Assembly: GCF_030698175.1 (NCBI RefSeq)
Contig: NZ_JAUYNT010000029.1
Span: forward strand, 310,001-374,000
Reading direction: 5' to 3'
Length of the DNA stretch: 64,000 nucleotides
From: Pseudomonas sp.
GTDB taxonomy: Bacteria > Pseudomonadota > Gammaproteobacteria > Pseudomonadales > Pseudomonadaceae
This document shows, piece by piece, positions 61,198 through 64,000 of the stretch. The stretch's first letter is position 1. The number at the start of each line of letters is the position of its first letter. The translations under genes and the position numbers were made by a program. A model generated the notes under the pieces. That model made no database searches and was not told the DNA's origin. It worked only from the letters and a program-made list of their open reading frames with translations.

Positions 61198-61956
61198 TTA
61201 CTTCTCAGAATCACGTCGACTGACCTTGGCCACCGGCATCGGCAGCAGCTTGCCCATTGCCGCCCGCCGGGGCTGACGCAAGGGCCGCAAGCCAACCACT
61301 AATTTTCGCGCCACTAATAAATAGAAGCCGCCACCGGGTATTTGCCCGGCACCGCCGAAACGCTCCAAACCGGCCAAGCGCGCTTGCCAGCCGGACCCAG
61401 AAAGCGGCGGACGATAGCACCCGAAGCGGCGTTTCTCCAGCGCAAACCCCAACAAGCGCAACCAGTCGGTAACCCGTGCCGGGGCAATGCAACGGGCTTG
61501 GCGCAGGCCATCGCGGGCGATTAAATGGCGCAAACCCCAACTGCTCCACGGGTTAATTCCGACGATCAGCAAGTGTCCGCCGGGACGCACACTGCGGGCC
61601 GCCTCGCGCAACAGGCCATGGGGGGAAAGACTGAAGTCCAGCCCGTGTTGCAGCACCACCACATCCGCTGCATGCTCACTCAATGGCCAAGCTTGCTCTT
61701 CGCAGGCAATCTCGACCCCGCTAAACGGCGCGCCAAGCCGCACACTGCGCTGGATCTGCGTGGCACTGGGTAAGGCGGCGATCTCGGGCCCGTAATGCAC
61801 CAGATAACCGCCAAAGAACCGCGCCAATTCGGTTTCCAGCAAACGTTGCTGATCGGCCAACAGCAATTGCCCCAGTGGGCCGGCCAGCCAGTGCCGCGCT
61901 TGGTCCTGCAACTCTAACCAGTCAATATCTGCTTGGGCGAACGGTTGCTCGAACAT
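61198..61956 (-). CDS. SAM-dependent methyltransferase-like protein
   Basis: A 252-residue class I methyltransferase of the UbiE/SAM type: EQAWPLSEHAADVVVLQHGLD and LREAARSVRPGGHLLIVGIN are the post-I and motif III regions. The usual glycine-rich motif I is not obvious, so cofactor binding may be weak. The same gene lies between rnhA and gloB in P. aeruginosa as I recall. The start at 61956 has GGAGAGGAGC upstream. Confidence 0.8.
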   Translation of the reverse strand: MFEQPFAQADIDWLELQDQARHWLAGPLGQLLLADQQRLLETELARFFGGYLVHYGPEIAALPSATQIQRSVRLGAPFSGVEIACEEQAWPLSEHAADVVVLQHGLDFSLSPHGLLREAARSVRPGGHLLIVGINPWSSWGLRHLIARDGLRQARCIAPARVTDWLRLLGFALEKRRFGCYRPPLSGSGWQARLAGLERFGGAGQIPGGGFYLLVARKLVVGLRPLRQPRRAAMGKLLPMPVAKVSRRDSEK

Positions 61957-62018
61957 GCTCCTCTCCTCAACCTTGGTTGCAGCGTGCAAGGCATAGCCCG
62001 ACATCATGCTATAGGCCT

Positions 62019-62164
62019 AGCAGTCCGTTGAAAAACTACTGCGCTCGGCTATGCAGCGTTGAAATCAGCCTCAAAATGCTCATGTACAGCTCGTACACTG
62101 CGCTTTTTCGGCTGGTTTCGCCTTGCCTAGCCGTCGCTCGCTACATTTTTCAACGGACTGCTAA
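62019..62164. repeat. Palindromic repeat copy D (~146 bp)
   Basis: Perfect 17-bp terminal arms: AGCAGTCCGTTGAAAAA and its exact complement. The interior holds CTACTGCGCTCGGCTATGC and GCCTAGCCGTCGCTCGCTAC plus an ATGTAC...GTACA-type centre. It lies between the divergent methyltransferase and gloB genes, 34 bp before the gloB start, so it may affect the gloB promoter. Confidence 0.9.
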
Positions 62165-62198
62165 GATGCGCCATCACTTAAGCTTAGCGAACCTGGCC

Positions 62199-62975
62199 AT
62201 GATCGTAATTGATGCTCTGCCCGCCTTTACCGACAACTACCTGTGGCTGCTGCAAGAGCCACTGAGCAAACGCTGCGCCGTAGTTGATCCGGGTGATGCT
62301 GCGCCGGTTTTGGCTTGGCTGGCGGCGCATCCCGACTGGCAATTAACTGACATTTTAATCACTCACCACCACCCCGACCACATTGGCGGCGTGCTGCAAT
62401 TAAAAGCCCACTCTGGCGCCCGCGTGCTTGGCCCGGCCAAAGAAAGTATTCCAGGGCGCGATCTGGCGCTGCTTGAAGGCGATTGCATTGAGGTGCTCGG
62501 CCTCGACTTTAAAGTGCTCGAAGTCCCCGGCCATACCCTCGGCCATATCGCCTATTACCATGCGGCCGAGGAGCCACTGCTGTTTTGTGGCGACACCTTA
62601 TTTGCCGGCGGTTGTGGCCGGTTGTTTGAAGGCACACCGGCGCAAATGCACCACTCCCTGCAGCGCCTGGCGCAACTGCCGAGCAACACCCTGATTTACT
62701 GCACCCATGAATACACCCTGAGCAACCTGCGCTTTGCCCAGGCCGTTGAGCCGCACAACCCCGAGATTGCCCAACGTTTAGCCAGCGTCACCGCCTTGCG
62801 GGCCGAAGGACACACTACGCTGCCCTCCACCCTGGCGTTGGAGCATGCCACCAACCCTTTTTTACGCTGCCATGAAAACACCGTGAAACAACAAATCGAC
62901 CAGCGGGACAATTGCCAGCACGCCAACGCAGAGGCCGTATTTGCCAGCTTGCGGGCGTGGAAAAACCACTTTTGA
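62199..62975 (+). CDS. gloB: Hydroxyacylglutathione hydrolase GloB (glyoxalase II)
   Basis: A 258-residue metallo-beta-lactamase-fold enzyme. The binuclear metal site is THHHPDHIGG, with further ligands in PGHTLGHIAYY and FCGDTLFAGGCGR. The C-terminal part has LIYCTHEYTLSN and PFLRCHE. It hydrolyses S-lactoylglutathione to lactate and glutathione. The frame extends upstream through repeat copy D, but family length and the N-terminus IVIDALPAFTDNYLWLL support the ATG at 62199. Confidence 0.95.
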   Translation: MIVIDALPAFTDNYLWLLQEPLSKRCAVVDPGDAAPVLAWLAAHPDWQLTDILITHHHPDHIGGVLQLKAHSGARVLGPAKESIPGRDLALLEGDCIEVLGLDFKVLEVPGHTLGHIAYYHAAEEPLLFCGDTLFAGGCGRLFEGTPAQMHHSLQRLAQLPSNTLIYCTHEYTLSNLRFAQAVEPHNPEIAQRLASVTALRAEGHTTLPSTLALEHATNPFLRCHENTVKQQIDQRDNCQHANAEAVFASLRAWKNHF

Positions 62976-63073
62976 GCCAGCCCAGCTCAAGCCGCGCCAA
63001 CCAGGATAGCTTGACCACCCCGGAGGCGATTCCTAGAATCGCCACACTTTCCGCGTGGACCACCCTCCTACTA

Positions 63074-64000
63074 ATGCCCAGTTCGACTCGCAAAACCATC
63101 GACCCAAAGGCATTTGCACGTAGCGGGCGGACACTCTGTGTGTGCATCGCACTGACCTTGGCCGGCTGCCAGGTGCAAGGCAACCGCCCTCCCAGTCCGC
63201 AAGTTGACAGCGACCATCAGGCGCTTGAACAGCCCATCAACTGGAGCGAAACCGCTAAACCGCAAGAGCCGACCGATGTTTGGGAGCGCATTCGCAGCGG
63301 TTACCAGTTACAGGACGAAATCGGCATCAACCCACGCATTGAGCGCCAGCGCCTGTGGTTTGCCAGCAATCCAGTGTCGGTTGAAAGGTCGAGCCAACGC
63401 GGCAGTCCCTATATTCATTATGTGGTCGAGCAACTCGATGAACGCAACATGCCCATGGAGTTGGCGCTGCTGCCAATAATTGAAAGCGCCTACAACCCAC
63501 TGGCCTATTCGCCCGCTAACGCCGCTGGTATCTGGCAGTTTATCCCGGCGACCGGACGCAGCTTTAATTTGCGCCAGACCAACTGGTATGACGGCCGTCG
63601 CGACATCATGGCCTCAACCCATGCTGCGATGAGTTACCTCACCCGCCTGCATGACATGTTCAACGGCGATTGGCTGCTCGCCTTGGCCGCGTATAACTCC
63701 GGCGAAGGCACTGTCAGCCGGGCCATTGAGCGCAACCAGAAGCTCGGTTTGCCGACCGATTACTGGAACCTGTCGCTGCCCAAAGAAACCCAAGACTACG
63801 TGCCAAAGTTGTTGGCCCTGTCGCAAGTGATCAACAGCCCGCAAGCCTATGGCATCGACCTCAACCCGATTGCCAATCAGCCTTACTTTGAAGTGGTGGA
63901 GTTCAAGCAACGCCTGCAGTTGTCCAGCGTTGCCGAAATGGCCCAGGTTGAAGAAGCGGAAATCATTCAGCTCAATCCGGCCTTCAAAAAAGGCGTAACC
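63074..64000 (+). CDS. mltD: Membrane-bound lytic transglycosylase D (partial, N-terminal part)
   Basis: The first 309 codons of MltD; the gene leaves the window on the right. A signal peptide ends in a lipobox (LAGC) near residue 36. The SLT domain has the catalytic Glu in LPIIESAYNPLAYSPANAAG, followed by IWQFIPATGR and NWLLALAAYNSGEGTVSRA-like sequence (here DWLLALAAYNSGEG). It cleaves peptidoglycan glycan chains to 1,6-anhydro products. LysM repeats would lie beyond the edge. Confidence 0.95.
   Translation, partial: MPSSTRKTIDPKAFARSGRTLCVCIALTLAGCQVQGNRPPSPQVDSDHQALEQPINWSETAKPQEPTDVWERIRSGYQLQDEIGINPRIERQRLWFASNPVSVERSSQRGSPYIHYVVEQLDERNMPMELALLPIIESAYNPLAYSPANAAGIWQFIPATGRSFNLRQTNWYDGRRDIMASTHAAMSYLTRLHDMFNGDWLLALAAYNSGEGTVSRAIERNQKLGLPTDYWNLSLPKETQDYVPKLLALSQVINSPQAYGIDLNPIANQPYFEVVEFKQRLQLSSVAEMAQVEEAEIIQLNPAFKKGVT

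Noticed and set aside
61875..62198. 108-codon N-terminal extension of GloB
   Set aside because: It is translated from repeat copy D and the neighbouring gene's antisense. GloB proteins start at IVIDALPAF.

Overview
The window is a stretch of a Pseudomonas (sensu lato) chromosome. The gene families and the gene order support this. The nar cluster has the order I recall from P. aeruginosa: narXL divergent from narK1-narK2-narG-H-J-I-ppiC-moaA. The right half (cysI-DUF934 ... yhdH-sohB ... nudC-fimL ... ldcA-dnaQ-rnhA-methyltransferase-gloB-mltD) also follows the PAO1 order as I remember it. Pseudomonas-type REP and palindromic repeats lie between genes. The species cannot be fixed from the sequence alone.

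Layout. (1) 1-11.4 kb: a minus-strand Flp/Tad pilus operon running flp, prepilin peptidase, an unusual AAA+ ATPase, rcpC, rcpA, a small lipoprotein, tadG-like, two tadE-like genes, tadZ, tadA, tadB and tadC (cut by the left edge). A divergent receiver-AraC regulator next to it carries an apparent frameshift. (2) 13-19.3 kb: plus-strand accessory genes: a membrane methyltransferase, a lipoprotein, an esterase, a PhoX-type phosphatase and a diguanylate cyclase with a c-type haem motif in its periplasmic sensor. (3) 19.6-34.3 kb: complete respiratory nitrate reduction, with transporters, reductase, assembly factor, a PpiC foldase, MoaA for the molybdenum cofactor, and the NarXL sensor/regulator. 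(4) 34.3-44.1 kb: housekeeping and metabolic genes, including a 37-residue membrane protein upstream of cysI. (5) 44.2-52.7 kb: a reduced prophage-like island, all on the minus strand. It holds tail chaperone genes (with a probable -2/+1 frameshift), a tape measure protein, a five-gene regulatory operon with 4-bp overlaps, a Mor-like activator and a prohead protease/scaffold gene. (6) 53-64 kb: conserved core genes.

The most unusual object is the 1.4 kb gene-free stretch at 48.13-49.57 kb inside the prophage island. It holds about 30 short inverted repeats. Their arm sequences all differ, but most share a central AC-N-GT, and many have A-rich left and T-rich right flanks. The last 210 bp is a threefold tandem module in which loop sequences are kept while stem sequences change on both arms together. 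This looks like selection on hairpin structure, or on a short core, with deliberate divergence of stems. I do not recognise it as a named system.

A second feature is a family of ~140-200 bp palindromic repeats (four copies). Three of them abut a gene so closely that the end of the repeat supplies that gene's stop codon.
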